A stretch of 64,000 nucleotides of DNA from DASSUW01 sp963730535 (GTDB lineage: Bacteria; Actinomycetota; Thermoleophilia; Solirubrobacterales; Solirubrobacteraceae), in the NCBI GenBank assembly GCA_963730535.1, contig CAVSRU010000012.1, positions 186,001 to 250,000 of the forward strand, written 5' to 3'. This document shows positions 35,006 through 44,539 of the stretch, in pieces. The position numbers and the translations under genes were made by a program. The notes under the pieces are model-generated. The model was not told where the DNA came from and did no database searches. It was given only the letters and a program-made list of their open reading frames with translations. The first letter of the stretch is position 1. Each line of letters starts with the position of its first letter.

Positions 35006-37605
35006 AGGTCCTCCAGCTCCTTGCGCCGACGCTCGAGCTTGGCCCGCTCGGCCTCGACGACCGCGGCCGGGGCCTTGGCCACGAAGCCCTGGTTGGCGAG
35101 CTTGCCCTCCGCGCGCGCGATCTCCCGCTCGAGCTCTGCCCGGCGGGCCGCGGCGCGGCGCGCGGCCGCCTCGTGGTCGACGATCTCGGAGGCGAGGATC
35201 GCGACGCTGCCGCCGGGCACCCCGACGTTGTCCACCGGCTCGCCGCCGTTCGCCGACCATTCGATGCGGGCCAGCCGCGCGACGTGCACGGCGGTGCTGT
35301 CGTAGCCGGCGGCCTCGAGGCGGGCGGGGACGACGCGGCCGGCGGGTGCGCCGACACGGTCGCGCCAGCCCCGCAGCTCCTGGGTGGCGGCGATCGCCCG
35401 CCGCACGTCCGCCTCCGCCTCCTCGTCGCGCAGCGCGCCGTCTGCGTCGGGCCAGCGGCGGGCCATCAGCAGGCCCTCGGCGCCGGGCACGTGCGACCAG
35501 ATCTCCTCGGTCACGAACGGGATGATCGGGTGGGCGAGGGTGAGCGTCTCGGCGAGCACGTGGAGCGCCACCTCCGCGACCTGGCCGTCGTCCTCGGCGT
35601 ACAGCCGTGGCTTGATCAGCTCGAGGTACCAGTCGGCGAGCTCGCTGTAGACGAAGTCGTAGAGCCCGAGCGCGGCGTGGTGGAAGTCGAAGGAGTCGAT
35701 CGCGCTCGCCATGTCGGCCCTGACGGCCTGGAGGCGGGAGAGGATCCAGCGGTCCTCGACCGCCTGCGGCGCGGGTGGGGACGCGGACAGCGTGACGCCC
35801 TCGGGCACCTGGAGCAGGACGAGCCGCGCCGCGTTCCAGAGCTTGTTGGCGAGCTGGCGGCCCTGCGCGATCCGCTCCTCGTTGAAGCGCACGTCCTGGG
35901 TCGAGGACATGGCGAGCAGGCCGAAGCGCACGGCGTCGGCGCCGTAGGCCGGGAACTCGCCGCCCTCCGAGAAGACCGGCGGCCGCGGGCCGCCCGCGAT
36001 CAGGTCGAGCGGGTCGATCCCGGTGCCGAGCGACTTCGACATCCGCCGCTTGTCCGGCGCCTGGATGATCGAGTGCACGTATACGCGGTCGAACGGGACG
36101 TCGCCCGCGAACTCGACCCCGAACATGATCATGCGCGCGACCCAGAGGAAGAGGATGTCGCGCGCGGTCAGCAGCACGTCGGTCGGGTACCAGGCGCGCA
36201 GGTCCGGCGTGTCGTCGGGCCACCCGAGCGTGGCGAACGGCCACAGGCCGGAGGAGAACCACGTGTCCAGCACGTCGGGGTCCTGCGTCCAGCCCTCGCC
36301 CTCGGGCGGCTCGAGCCCGACGTAGGTCTCCTCTCCGCGATACCAGACGGGGATCTGGTGGCCCCACCAGAGCTGGCGCGAGATGCACCAGGGGCGGATG
36401 TTCTCCATCCACTCGAAGTACCGGTTCTGCTGGCCCTCGGGGTGGATCTGCACGCGGCCGTCGCGAACGACGTCGATGGCCGGGCGGGCCAGCTCGTCCA
36501 TGGCCATGAACCACTGGAGCGAGATCAGCGGCTCGATGCGCTCCCCCGAACGCACGGAGAACGGCACGTCGTGCTCGTACTGCTCGGTGCGGAGGATGCG
36601 CCCCTCCGCTCGCAGCCGGTCGATGACCGCCGTGTGGGCCTCGGCGACCGGCATCCCGGCGAAGTCGCCCGCCGCCTCGGTCATCCGGCCGTCCTCGCCG
36701 ATGACCGTGATCTCGTCGAGCCCGTGGGCGCGGCCGATCTCGAAGTCGTTCGGGTCGTGCGCCGGGGTGAGCTTCAGCGCGCCGGTGCCGAACTCGGGCT
36801 TGACGTAGGGGTCGGCGAGGATCGGCAGCCGGCGGCCGACGATCGGCAGCAGCGCGGTCTCCCCGATCAGGCGCGTGTAGCGGTCGTCGTCGGGGTGCAC
36901 GGCGATCGCGGTGTCGGCGAGCATCGTCTCCGGCCGCACGGTCGCGATCGTCACCGACCCGTGGCCGCTGGCCAGCGGGTAGTCGACGTAGTAGAGGGTG
37001 TCGGTGACGCGGCGATCCTCGACCTCGAGGTCGGAGATCGCCGAGCGCGTGCCCGGGTCCCAGTTGACGAGGTAGTTGTCGCGGTAGATCAGGCCCCGCT
37101 CGTAGAGGGCGACGAAGACCTTGAGCACCGCGCGCGCGTAGCCCTCGTCGAGCGTGAAGCGCTCGTGGTCGTAGTCGGCGGAGGCCCCCAGCCGCTTGTA
37201 CTGCTGGATGATCTGGCCGCCGTACTCCTCGCGGAAGCGCCACACGCGCTCGAGGAACGCCTCCCGCCCGATCTCCTCGCGGCTCGTGCCCTCGCTGCGC
37301 AGGAGCCGCTCGACCTGGGTCTGGGTGCCGATGCCCGCATGGTCGGTGCCGAGGATCCAGCGGGCCCGCTGCCCGCGCATGCGCGCCAGGCGGATCAGCG
37401 CGTCCTGGATCGAGCCGTTGAGGGCGTGGCCCATGTGCAGCGCGCCGGTGACGTTCGGCGGCGGGATCGAGATCGAGAAGTTCTCCTCGGCGGTCCCCTC
37501 CGGCTCCGGGTGGAAGAGCCCGGAAGCCTCCCAGCGCGCGAAGACCCGCGGCTCCGTCTCGGCGGGGTCGTAGCGGGTCCGGCGCTCGAGATCGTCGTCA
37601 GCCAT
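35002..37605 (-). CDS. valS: Valine--tRNA ligase
   Basis: 867-residue class I synthetase. HIGH box PNVTGALHMGHALNGSIQDA, editing CP1 domain (TVRPETMLADTAIAVHPDD, LTPAHDPNDFEIGRAHGL), KMSKS box RRMSKSLGTGIDPLDLI and a C-terminal coiled-coil arm (ARAEGKLANQGFVAKAPAAV, EAERAKLERRRKELEDL) that contacts tRNA. A -10-like TAAACT at 37617-37622 lies about 11 bases upstream of the ATG, so the mRNA is nearly leaderless. Divergent from the HTH/nucleotidyltransferase pair. Confidence 0.97.
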   Translation of the reverse strand: MADDDLERRTRYDPAETEPRVFARWEASGLFHPEPEGTAEENFSISIPPPNVTGALHMGHALNGSIQDALIRLARMRGQRARWILGTDHAGIGTQTQVERLLRSEGTSREEIGREAFLERVWRFREEYGGQIIQQYKRLGASADYDHERFTLDEGYARAVLKVFVALYERGLIYRDNYLVNWDPGTRSAISDLEVEDRRVTDTLYYVDYPLASGHGSVTIATVRPETMLADTAIAVHPDDDRYTRLIGETALLPIVGRRLPILADPYVKPEFGTGALKLTPAHDPNDFEIGRAHGLDEITVIGEDGRMTEAAGDFAGMPVAEAHTAVIDRLRAEGRILRTEQYEHDVPFSVRSGERIEPLISLQWFMAMDELARPAIDVVRDGRVQIHPEGQQNRYFEWMENIRPWCISRQLWWGHQIPVWYRGEETYVGLEPPEGEGWTQDPDVLDTWFSSGLWPFATLGWPDDTPDLRAWYPTDVLLTARDILFLWVARMIMFGVEFAGDVPFDRVYVHSIIQAPDKRRMSKSLGTGIDPLDLIAGGPRPPVFSEGGEFPAYGADAVRFGLLAMSSTQDVRFNEERIAQGRQLANKLWNAARLVLLQVPEGVTLSASPPAPQAVEDRWILSRLQAVRADMASAIDSFDFHHAALGLYDFVYSELADWYLELIKPRLYAEDDGQVAEVALHVLAETLTLAHPIIPFVTEEIWSHVPGAEGLLMARRWPDADGALRDEEAEADVRRAIAATQELRGWRDRVGAPAGRVVPARLEAAGYDSTAVHVARLARIEWSANGGEPVDNVGVPGGSVAILASEIVDHEAAARRAAARRAELEREIARAEGKLANQGFVAKAPAAVVEAERAKLERRRKELEDL

Positions 37606-37651
37606 CGGGTCGCCGCAGTTTAGATGCGCGACTTCTATCCGTTGTAACTGC

Positions 37652-37671
37652 TATAAGTGATGTCTTATGAG
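37652..37671 (+). promoter_or_regulatory. -10 box and small inverted repeat at the HTH gene start
   Basis: TATAAG (37652-37657) fits a -10 box ten bases before the ATG. The same stretch contains ATAAG-N6-CTTAT running into the ATG, a small inverted repeat well placed for autorepression by the encoded HTH protein. The region is clearly richer in A+T than its surroundings. Confidence 0.45.
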
Positions 37672-38005
37672 CACGGGAAGCCTGATTCGCGAAGCGCGTC
37701 TGGCGGAGGGACTGACCCAGGCGGCGCTCGCCCGGCGGCTGGGGATCACGCAGCCGGCGATCGCGCGGCTCGAGGCGGCCGGCGACGAGGTCACGGTCGC
37801 CACGCTCCAGCGCGCACTCAACGCGATGGGCCGCGCGCTCGTGCTCCAGGCGGTGCAGCGCCCGTCCAGCATCGACGAGACGCTGCTTCACAGCACGCTC
37901 GCGCTCACGCCGGATCAGCGGCTCAGGCGTTTCAAGCAGTGGTACGACAGCATGCAGGCGATACGCCATGACATCATCGAGTCACGGGCTCAACGAGCTG
38001 CCTGA
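37667..38005 (+). CDS. XRE-family HTH protein (probable antitoxin of a nucleotidyltransferase pair)
   Basis: 112 residues. A helix-turn-helix at about 6-60 (LIREARLAEGLTQAALARRL, ITQPAIARLEAAGDEVTVAT) is followed by a helical tail (RRFKQWYDSMQAIRHDIIES). The next gene overlaps it by 38 bases. The HTH plus nucleotidyltransferase arrangement is known in toxin-antitoxin-like modules (AbiEi/AbiEii and MNT-type pairs). Probably the DNA-binding, autoregulating partner. Function is inferred from architecture. Confidence 0.78.
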   Translation: MSTGSLIREARLAEGLTQAALARRLGITQPAIARLEAAGDEVTVATLQRALNAMGRALVLQAVQRPSSIDETLLHSTLALTPDQRLRRFKQWYDSMQAIRHDIIESRAQRAA

Positions 38006-38489
38006 CTTCGATCCGGCGGCGCTGCTCGAACGACTCGTGAGGGGCGGCGTGGAGTTCGTCGTCGTGGGCGGCGTCGCCGCGACGGCGCACGGTTCCGCCG
38101 CGTTCACGCAGGATCTCGACATCACGTACGCGCCCGACGAGGAGAACCTCAATCGCCTCGGCGAGGTCCTCGTCAGCCTCGGAGCCCGGCTGCGCGGAGT
38201 GACCGACGACGTGCCGTTCATCCCGGACGGTCGCACGCTGCGGCGCACCCGCGTCCTGACGCTCGAGACCCCGCAGGGGCTGATCGACCTCCTGGCTCAA
38301 CCCGACGGCGCGCCCGTCTACGACGAGCTGAGATCGCGTGCCGAGCGGGACGTGATCGCGGGCGTCGAGGTCGCGTACGCGTCGCTCGAGGACCTGATCG
38401 CGATGAAGAAGGCCGCTGGGCGGCCGAAGGACCTCGTGGCGGTCGAGGAGCTCGAGGCGATCCAGCGGATCCTGCGCGAGCGCTCCTGA
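37968..38489 (+). CDS. Nucleotidyltransferase-fold protein (probable toxin or modifying partner)
   Basis: 173 residues with VEFVVVGGVAATAHGSAAFT then QDLDITY: the GG...HG...T-DLDI pattern of AbiEii/DUF6036-type nucleotidyltransferases, where the acidic residues bind metal. The C-terminal segment SLEDLIAMKKAAGRPKDLVA is also typical (LIAMK, RPKD). Members of this fold attach nucleotides to RNA or proteins. Overlaps the HTH gene by 38 bases, so the two are co-translated. Target unknown. Confidence 0.8.
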   Translation: MTSSSHGLNELPDFDPAALLERLVRGGVEFVVVGGVAATAHGSAAFTQDLDITYAPDEENLNRLGEVLVSLGARLRGVTDDVPFIPDGRTLRRTRVLTLETPQGLIDLLAQPDGAPVYDELRSRAERDVIAGVEVAYASLEDLIAMKKAAGRPKDLVAVEELEAIQRILRERS

Positions 38490-38507
38490 GTTACACTTCG
38501 ACGCTGG

Positions 38508-39077
38508 ATGTCACAGCGTCACAGCGATGAAGCTGACGGGGTGCTCGACGCGGCGCGGGCGTGCGTCCTCGACGTCGGCTTCCGGCGGACGACGCTGACC
38601 GACGTCGCGCGCCGCGCCGGGGTGAGCCGGATGACGCTGTACCGGCGCTATCCCGACCTCGAGGCCGTGTTCGCGGCGCTGATGACGCGCGAGTTCGGGC
38701 GCGTGATCGCGCGAGCCGATGCCGTCGCCGAGGGGGCGACGGCGCGGGAGCGGACGGTGGCGATGGTGGTCCACGGTTCCCGCTCGCTGGCCGAGGACCC
38801 GCTGTTCGTGCGGCTGCTCGACGTCGATCCCGAGCTGCTCCTCCCCTACATCACGCGCCGGCTCGGCGGGATGCAGCGGATCGCGGTCGCCGCTGGCGCG
38901 ACGGCGTTGGCCGGTGCCGACGGGTCGGTGCGCGACGACGCATCGCCCGAGGTCCTCTCCGCCGGGGTCGAGCTGATCGCCCGCGGGTTCGTGCTCGCCT
39001 CCCACGGCGAGCTGCACGCCGGCCTCGACCCCTGGGCCGAGCTCGCCCGGGCCATCGACGGGTACCTCCGGCCATGA
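38508..39077 (+). CDS. TetR-family transcriptional regulator
   Basis: 189 residues. An N-terminal TetR HTH (RTTLTDVARRAGVSRMTLYR, RYPDLEAVFAALMTREFGRV) is followed by an all-helical ligand-binding domain. The stop overlaps the glpD start by 4 bases (ATGA), so regulator and enzyme are co-translated, and it probably controls this operon in response to a lipid- or glycerol-related ligand (inference). No clear palindromic operator precedes it in the 18-base gap. Confidence 0.87.
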   Translation: MSQRHSDEADGVLDAARACVLDVGFRRTTLTDVARRAGVSRMTLYRRYPDLEAVFAALMTREFGRVIARADAVAEGATARERTVAMVVHGSRSLAEDPLFVRLLDVDPELLLPYITRRLGGMQRIAVAAGATALAGADGSVRDDASPEVLSAGVELIARGFVLASHGELHAGLDPWAELARAIDGYLRP

Positions 39078-40597
39078 GCGCGTCGCTGAACGCCGCCCGG
39101 CGAGCGGCCGACGTGGAGGCGCTGGCCGGTGGCGACATGGTCGACGTCGCCGTCGTGGGTGGCGGGATCACCGGCGTCGGCGTGGCGCTCGACGCCGCGA
39201 GCCGCGGGCTGTCGGTCGCGCTGCTCGAGCGGCGCGACCTCGCGCACGGCACGAGCCGCTGGAGCTCGAAGCTCGTGCACGGCGGGCTGCGCTACCTCGC
39301 GCACGGCGACGTCGCCCTGGCGTGGGAGTGCGCGGTCGAGCGGGCGGCGCTGATCCGGACGATCGCGCCGCACCTCGTGCGCCCGCTCGCCCACGTCATC
39401 CCGCTCGACCGCGCCGTCGGGCGCGCGACCGCGACCACCACGCTGGCCGGCCTGTGGGCGGGCGACACGCTGCGCGGCGCGGCCCGCACGAGCCCCCGTG
39501 TGCTGCCACGGGCGCGGCGGGTGAGCGCGCTGGAGGCGCGCCGCCTGGCTCCCGCGCTGCGCGAGTCGGGGCTCCGGGGAGCGCTGCTGAGCTGGGACGG
39601 GCAGCTCGAGGACGACGCCCGGCTCGTCGTCGCGGTGGCCCGCACGGCAGCCGCCCACGGAGCGCGGGTGGTGACCTACGCCGAGGTCACCGACGTGCGA
39701 GAGGACGGCGCCGACGCGGTCGACACGCTGACCGGCGACCCCTTCACGGTCCAGGCCCGCCGCGTCGTCCTCGCCGCCGGCGTGTGGACCGGCGGGCTCA
39801 CCGGCGCCGTCGCCCTGCGCCCGAGCCGCGGCTCGCACGTGCTCGTCCGCGCGGACCGGTTGGGGAACCCGCGGGCCATGGTGAACGTGCGGGTCCCGGG
39901 CGAACGCGGACGCTGGGTGTTCGCGGTCCCCCGCCCCGACGGGCTGGTGGCGATCGGCCTCACCGACGTGCCGGCCGCCGGCCCGGTCGACGAGCCGCGC
40001 CCGGACCCCGCAGAGGAGGCCGACCTCCTCGCCCGCGCGTCCGCGGCGCTCGAGCTGCCGCTGACGGCAGCGGACGTGGCAGGGCGCTACGCGGGCCTGC
40101 GCCCGCTCGCGGTCGCGGACGCGGCGGAGGACGGCGGGGCGACCGGGGACCTGTCGCGGCGGCACGTGGTCGCTGCCGACCCCGACACCGGCGCACTGGT
40201 GGTCGTCGGGGGGAAGCTGACGACGTACCGACGCATGGCGCAGGACGTCGTGGACCGCCTGACCGACCGCCCGTGCCGGACGCATCGGCTGCCGCTTGTC
40301 GGCGCCGCTCCCCGAGCGGGCCTGCGTGGTGTCGCCGCTCCCGAGCGCCTCGTGCGGCGCTACGGGACCGAGGCGCCGGCCGTCGTCGCGCTCGCCGACG
40401 GCCGGCCGGAGCTGCTCGAGCCGGTGGCGGACGGCGTGCCGGCCTGCGGCGCCGAGCTGCTGTGGGGGGTGCGGCACGAGCTCGCGCTCACGCCGGAGGA
40501 CCTCGTCGACCGGCGAACCCGCGCCGGCCTCGTGCCGGAGTGGCGCGAGGCGGTAGCGGCGAGTGTCGACTTGACGGCGATTATCGCCGTCAAGTGA
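39074..40597 (+). CDS. glpD: Glycerol-3-phosphate dehydrogenase (FAD-dependent)
   Basis: 507 residues. FAD-binding Rossmann motif VAVVGGGITGVGVALDAASR, the GlpD signature GTSRWSSKLVHGGLRYLAHG, ALLSWDGQLEDDARLVVAVA and the C-terminal GGKLTTYRRMAQDVVDRL. Oxidises sn-glycerol 3-phosphate to dihydroxyacetone phosphate at the membrane, passing electrons to quinone. The last nine codons (DLTAIIAVK) and the stop are encoded within a 27-base palindrome (40569-40595), so the C-terminal residues derive from repeat sequence rather than conserved protein. Confidence 0.92.
   Translation: MSASLNAARRAADVEALAGGDMVDVAVVGGGITGVGVALDAASRGLSVALLERRDLAHGTSRWSSKLVHGGLRYLAHGDVALAWECAVERAALIRTIAPHLVRPLAHVIPLDRAVGRATATTTLAGLWAGDTLRGAARTSPRVLPRARRVSALEARRLAPALRESGLRGALLSWDGQLEDDARLVVAVARTAAAHGARVVTYAEVTDVREDGADAVDTLTGDPFTVQARRVVLAAGVWTGGLTGAVALRPSRGSHVLVRADRLGNPRAMVNVRVPGERGRWVFAVPRPDGLVAIGLTDVPAAGPVDEPRPDPAEEADLLARASAALELPLTAADVAGRYAGLRPLAVADAAEDGGATGDLSRRHVVAADPDTGALVVVGGKLTTYRRMAQDVVDRLTDRPCRTHRLPLVGAAPRAGLRGVAAPERLVRRYGTEAPAVVALADGRPELLEPVADGVPACGAELLWGVRHELALTPEDLVDRRTRAGLVPEWREAVAASVDLTAIIAVK
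40569..40595. repeat. 27-base palindrome forming the glpD 3' end
   Basis: ACTTGACGGCGAT and its exact inverse complement flank a single T. It is followed by GAGCACGC. The same arrangement (CACTTGACG...CGTCAAGTGAGCACGC) forms the central hairpin of element 4 at 60177-60211, so the glpD terminus is related to that repeat module. The final T is the first base of the stop codon. Confidence 0.88.
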
Positions 40598-40811
40598 GCA
40601 CGCGCCGGTCCGGCGGCGCGGTCGGGGCCGGAAAGGTCCGCCGCCTTGGCGCCGACTTCGGCCTCGAGCGCGGTCGGCGGGGGCGCGTCGCTGCTGAGCA
40701 CGTCTCCGCGGAGACGTTGGTTGCGCCGATCGGGATGGTCAACGGCGGCTGGGTAGGGAGGTGGGGAGCCGTCGGGGCGGGTGGTCCGTGGGGCGGTCAA
40801 GGCGGGATAAC

Positions 40812-40847
40812 GTGGATTTCGATGCGCGTCCGGACGCCGAAATCCAC
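40812..40847. repeat. 36-nt unit A of element 3
   Basis: GTGGATTTCG pairs perfectly with CGAAATCCAC, and the centre GCGTCCGGACGC (40826-40837) is itself a 12-base palindrome. Best-paired unit of the four. Confidence 0.88.
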
Positions 40848-40872
40848 CTTTCTGCTCTAGATGCGCACAAAG

Positions 40873-40908
40873 GTGGATTCCGATGATTCCGCCTTCGTCG
40901 ATTGACAC
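40873..40908. repeat. 36-nt unit B of element 3 (degenerate)
   Basis: Starts GTGGATTCCGATG and ends GACAC. Length and ends match the other units, but internal pairing is poor. Its outer AGGTG/CACCT flanks still pair. Confidence 0.6.
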
Positions 40909-40934
40909 CTAATCCCGCCTTGACGGGGAGTTAC

Positions 40935-40970
40935 GTGCATCTCGACGACCCGCTGGACATCGGGATGCAC
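40935..40970. repeat. 36-nt unit C of element 3
   Basis: GTGCATC/GATGCAC stem; the first 13 bases GTGCATCTCGACG are identical to the start of both cores in element 2, 20 kb away. Confidence 0.82.
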
Positions 40971-40996
40971 CTTTTTCCCTCTAGACGGGGACTTAG

Positions 40997-41032
40997 GTGG
41001 ATCTCGGTGCGCGAGGCGACGCCGAGATGCAC
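40997..41032. repeat. 36-nt unit D of element 3
   Basis: GTGGATCTCGG pairs with CCGAGATGCAC with one mismatch. Flanked by GGGGACTTAG and GAAACTCCCC, which extend the stem. Confidence 0.8.
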
Positions 41033-41221
41033 GAAACTCCCCTTCCTCGCGCCCCGGTCGGCTCCCCAGCCTCCCTACCCAGCCGCCGTTGACGTTTCCC
41101 GTCCGACGCGATGAACATGGGACCGATCACCGGATGGCTCCCGTCGTCGTGGACCACGAGCCCGCCCTACGGCAGCCACGCGGCCGCCCTTCGATGCCCG
41201 CCGTTCGGCGACCATGCCGGC

Positions 41222-42094
41222 ATGACCGCCGACCTCGACGCCGCCACCGCCTTCGTCCACACCAACGCCCGCGTCCTCGAGCGCCACCGGCTCGCTCTCC
41301 TGCGGGGCGAGGCCGGCGGGGAGCCGGTGGTGCGCGCTCTGCTCGCCTATCGCAACGACGACGGAGGCTTCGGCCATGGGCTCGAGCCGGACCTCCGCGC
41401 GCCGCAGTCGCAGCCGGCCGGGGTGCAGACGGCGATGGAGCTCCTGCACGAGGCCGGCCGCGCCGGTGACGACCCGCTCGTGGCGCCGGCCGCCGACTTC
41501 CTCGCGTCCGTCACCCGCGACGACGGCGGCGTGCCGTTCGTGCTCGAGAACGCGATGCCGCACCCGCGCGGGCCGTGGTGGCGCGCGGCCGACGCCTCGT
41601 CGCTGACCCAGACCTCGGCCAACGCCGCCGCGCTGCACGCGCTCGGTGCCCGCCACGCCTGGCTGGACGGCGCCGACGCCTTCCTGTGGGAGCGGATCGG
41701 CGCGCTGGACCTCGGCCGCGCCGAGCCCACGCCCGGCCTCGGCTACGACGTCCGCTTCTCGGTCGGGTTCCTCGACGCCCACCCCGACGAGGCGCGCGCG
41801 AATGCGGCGCTCGAGGCCCTCGCCCCCGGCCTGCGCGCGTCCGGCCTCGTGGCCGAGCGCGGCGGCGACGTCCAGGCGCCGCTCGACTTCTCCCCCTGGC
41901 CGGACAGCCGCAGCCGCCGGCTGTTCACGACCGAGGAGTTGGAAACGGACCTCGACGCGCTGGCCGCCGGTCAGGACGATGACGGCGGCTGGCGCTTCCC
42001 GTGGCCCGCCTGGAGCGACGGCGCCACGCAGGAATGGCGTGGCGTGGTGACCCTCCACGCGCTGCGGGTCCTGCGCGCCAACGGGCGCCTGTAG
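41222..42094 (+). CDS. Alpha/alpha-toroid (prenyltransferase/squalene-cyclase-like repeat) protein
   Basis: 290 residues from TADLDAATAFVHTNARVLER. Contains DDGGFGHGLEPDLR, DDGGVPFV and DDDGGWRFPWPAW, the DGG-x-(F/W) repeats of the squalene-cyclase/prenyltransferase toroid fold. No signal peptide and no complete cyclase DxDD motif is evident, so a catalytic role is unclear. An in-frame ATG at 41111 would add 37 residues of atypical composition and is rejected. Function unknown; stands alone behind element 3. Confidence 0.75.
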   Translation: MTADLDAATAFVHTNARVLERHRLALLRGEAGGEPVVRALLAYRNDDGGFGHGLEPDLRAPQSQPAGVQTAMELLHEAGRAGDDPLVAPAADFLASVTRDDGGVPFVLENAMPHPRGPWWRAADASSLTQTSANAAALHALGARHAWLDGADAFLWERIGALDLGRAEPTPGLGYDVRFSVGFLDAHPDEARANAALEALAPGLRASGLVAERGGDVQAPLDFSPWPDSRSRRLFTTEELETDLDALAAGQDDDGGWRFPWPAWSDGATQEWRGVVTLHALRVLRANGRL

Positions 42095-42149
42095 AAACCT
42101 GGCCGTCCGGCAGTAGCAAGCCGCCTCACGCTGCGCCATGTTGGGCGCG

Positions 42150-42577
42150 ATGAACGCCGCAATCGCCCGGCGCGCCGCGGTCGCGGTCGCCATCGCCGTC
42201 TTGAGTGCCGCCGGCGCCGCTCCCGCCACCGCCGCGACGCCGTGCACGCCTCCCTCCGGGTCGGGCTGGACCAGCTGCCTGAGTACCGCGCACGTCGGCC
42301 TCGAGGACGGTCGCGTGCGCCTCAAGCGGGCGAGGCCGCGACTCGTCGTGCGCTACGACGTCTGCCCGGCGACGCTGCGCCGCCGCAGCGTGGCGCTCCG
42401 CGCGCGGGGCGGCCGCCTGCTGGACCGCGCGTCGGTGAGCGGGAAGTGCAGCGACGGCGTGGCCCGCTGGGCGATCACGCTCCGCCCCGAAGACGCCGAC
42501 CTCCAGCCAGGCGCGGTCGTGCGCTCGCTCTGGACCGGCGTGGCCGACAAGGACCGCGCCCCGCGCGTCAAGCTCGA

Positions 42578-42581
<4 letters not shown>
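42150..42581 (+). CDS. Small secreted hypothetical protein
   Basis: 143 residues from ATG 42150 (another ATG lies four codons upstream). A Sec signal peptide (AVAVAIAVLSAAGAAPATAA) with likely cleavage after ATAA precedes a mature domain of about 115 residues with four cysteines, probably two disulphides, and a basic core (VRLKRARPRLVVRYDVC). Ends WTGVADKDRAPRVKLD. No family recognised. Convergent with clpX, overlapping it by 4 bases. Confidence 0.65.
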
Positions 42582-43849
<1,268 letters not shown>

Positions 43850-43859
43850 GTCTGAGCTC

Positions 43860-44444
43860 CTAGTGCTCTGAGATCACCCGGTCGATGATCCCGTATTCCG
43901 TCGCTTCGTCCGAGCTCATGAAGTAGTCGCGCTCGGTGTCCCCCTTGACCTTCTCGATCGACTGGCCGGTGTGGTCGGCGATGATCTCGTCGAGCCGGCG
44001 CCGGAGGTCGATGACCTCGCGCGCGTGGATCTCGATGTCGGTGGCCTGGCCCTGGAAGCCGGAGGACACCTGGTGGATGAGGATCTTCGCGTTCGGCAGC
44101 GCCATGCGCTTGCCCTTCGCACCGCCGGCCAGGAGCAGTGCGCCCATCGACATCGCGATGCCCACGCAGATCGTCTGCACGTCCGGCTTGATGAACTGCA
44201 TCGTGTCGTAGATCGCCAGCCCCGCGTACACGGATCCGCCCGGCGAGTTGACGTAGAGCGAGATGTCCTTGTCAGGATCCTCGGCCTCGAGGTGCAGCAG
44301 CTGGGCGACGATCAGGTTCGCGATCTGGTCGTCGATCGGGGTGCCGAGGAACACGATCCGCTCGTTCAGCAAGCGGGAGTAGATGTCGAACGCCCGCTCC
44401 CCACGGGATGTCTGTTCGACGACCATCGGTACGAGTGGGCTCAC
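43860..44444 (-). CDS. clpP: ATP-dependent Clp protease proteolytic subunit ClpP
   Basis: 194 residues. Catalytic triad Ser99 (GIAMSMGALLLAGG), His124 (ILIHQVSSG) and Asp173 (TERDYFM). NSPGGSVYAGLAIYDTM is the substrate-binding strand region. Forms the double-heptamer peptidase chamber with ClpX. Many actinobacteria carry two clpP genes in tandem; here only one is present, so a second may lie elsewhere. Confidence 0.96.
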   Translation of the reverse strand: MSPLVPMVVEQTSRGERAFDIYSRLLNERIVFLGTPIDDQIANLIVAQLLHLEAEDPDKDISLYVNSPGGSVYAGLAIYDTMQFIKPDVQTICVGIAMSMGALLLAGGAKGKRMALPNAKILIHQVSSGFQGQATDIEIHAREVIDLRRRLDEIIADHTGQSIEKVKGDTERDYFMSSDEATEYGIIDRVISEH

Positions 44445-44539
44445 GGTCCTCGCTTCGTTTCGCTTCGGGCGCTCGAGTCCTGCTCAAGTCTCGGCGCCAG
44501 CCTAGCAATCGCCCGGCTCGGCCCCGACCACTCGTGTGA

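Larger units (their letters stand above)
40732..41100. repeat. Palindromic intergenic element, copy 3 (four 36-nt units)
   Basis: Largest copy, about 369 bases. Inverted ends are 40738-40771 (GTCAACGGCGG, CTGGGTAGGGAGG, TGGGGAGCCG) and 41059-41093. Four units of exactly 36 nt lie inside: 40812-40847, 40873-40908, 40935-40970 and 40997-41032. The first two are enclosed by GGCGGGAT/ATCCCGCC (40801 and 40912) and the last two by GGGGAGTT/AAACTCCCC, so the element is two nested two-hairpin arms. Lies behind glpD. Confidence 0.85.
40598..41221. other. 624-base intergenic region after glpD
   Basis: No convincing protein gene. From 40598 to about 40731 it holds G/C-rich sequence with an exact 18-base palindrome ACGTCTCCGCGGAGACGT (40700-40717). 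From 40732 to 41100 it is occupied by repeat element 3. From 41101 to 41221 there is plain sequence leading to the toroid-protein gene; an in-frame ATG at 41111 exists but the encoded residues look non-coding. Confidence 0.7.

Noticed and set aside
34819..37623. 934-codon plus-strand frame opposite valS
   Set aside because: Shadow of valS; low-complexity Asp/Val/Arg translation without recognisable motifs.
41111..41221. 37-residue N-terminal extension of the toroid protein
   Set aside because: Residues are rich in Trp/Ser/Pro with no family resemblance, and the ATG at 41222 starts a typical helical segment.
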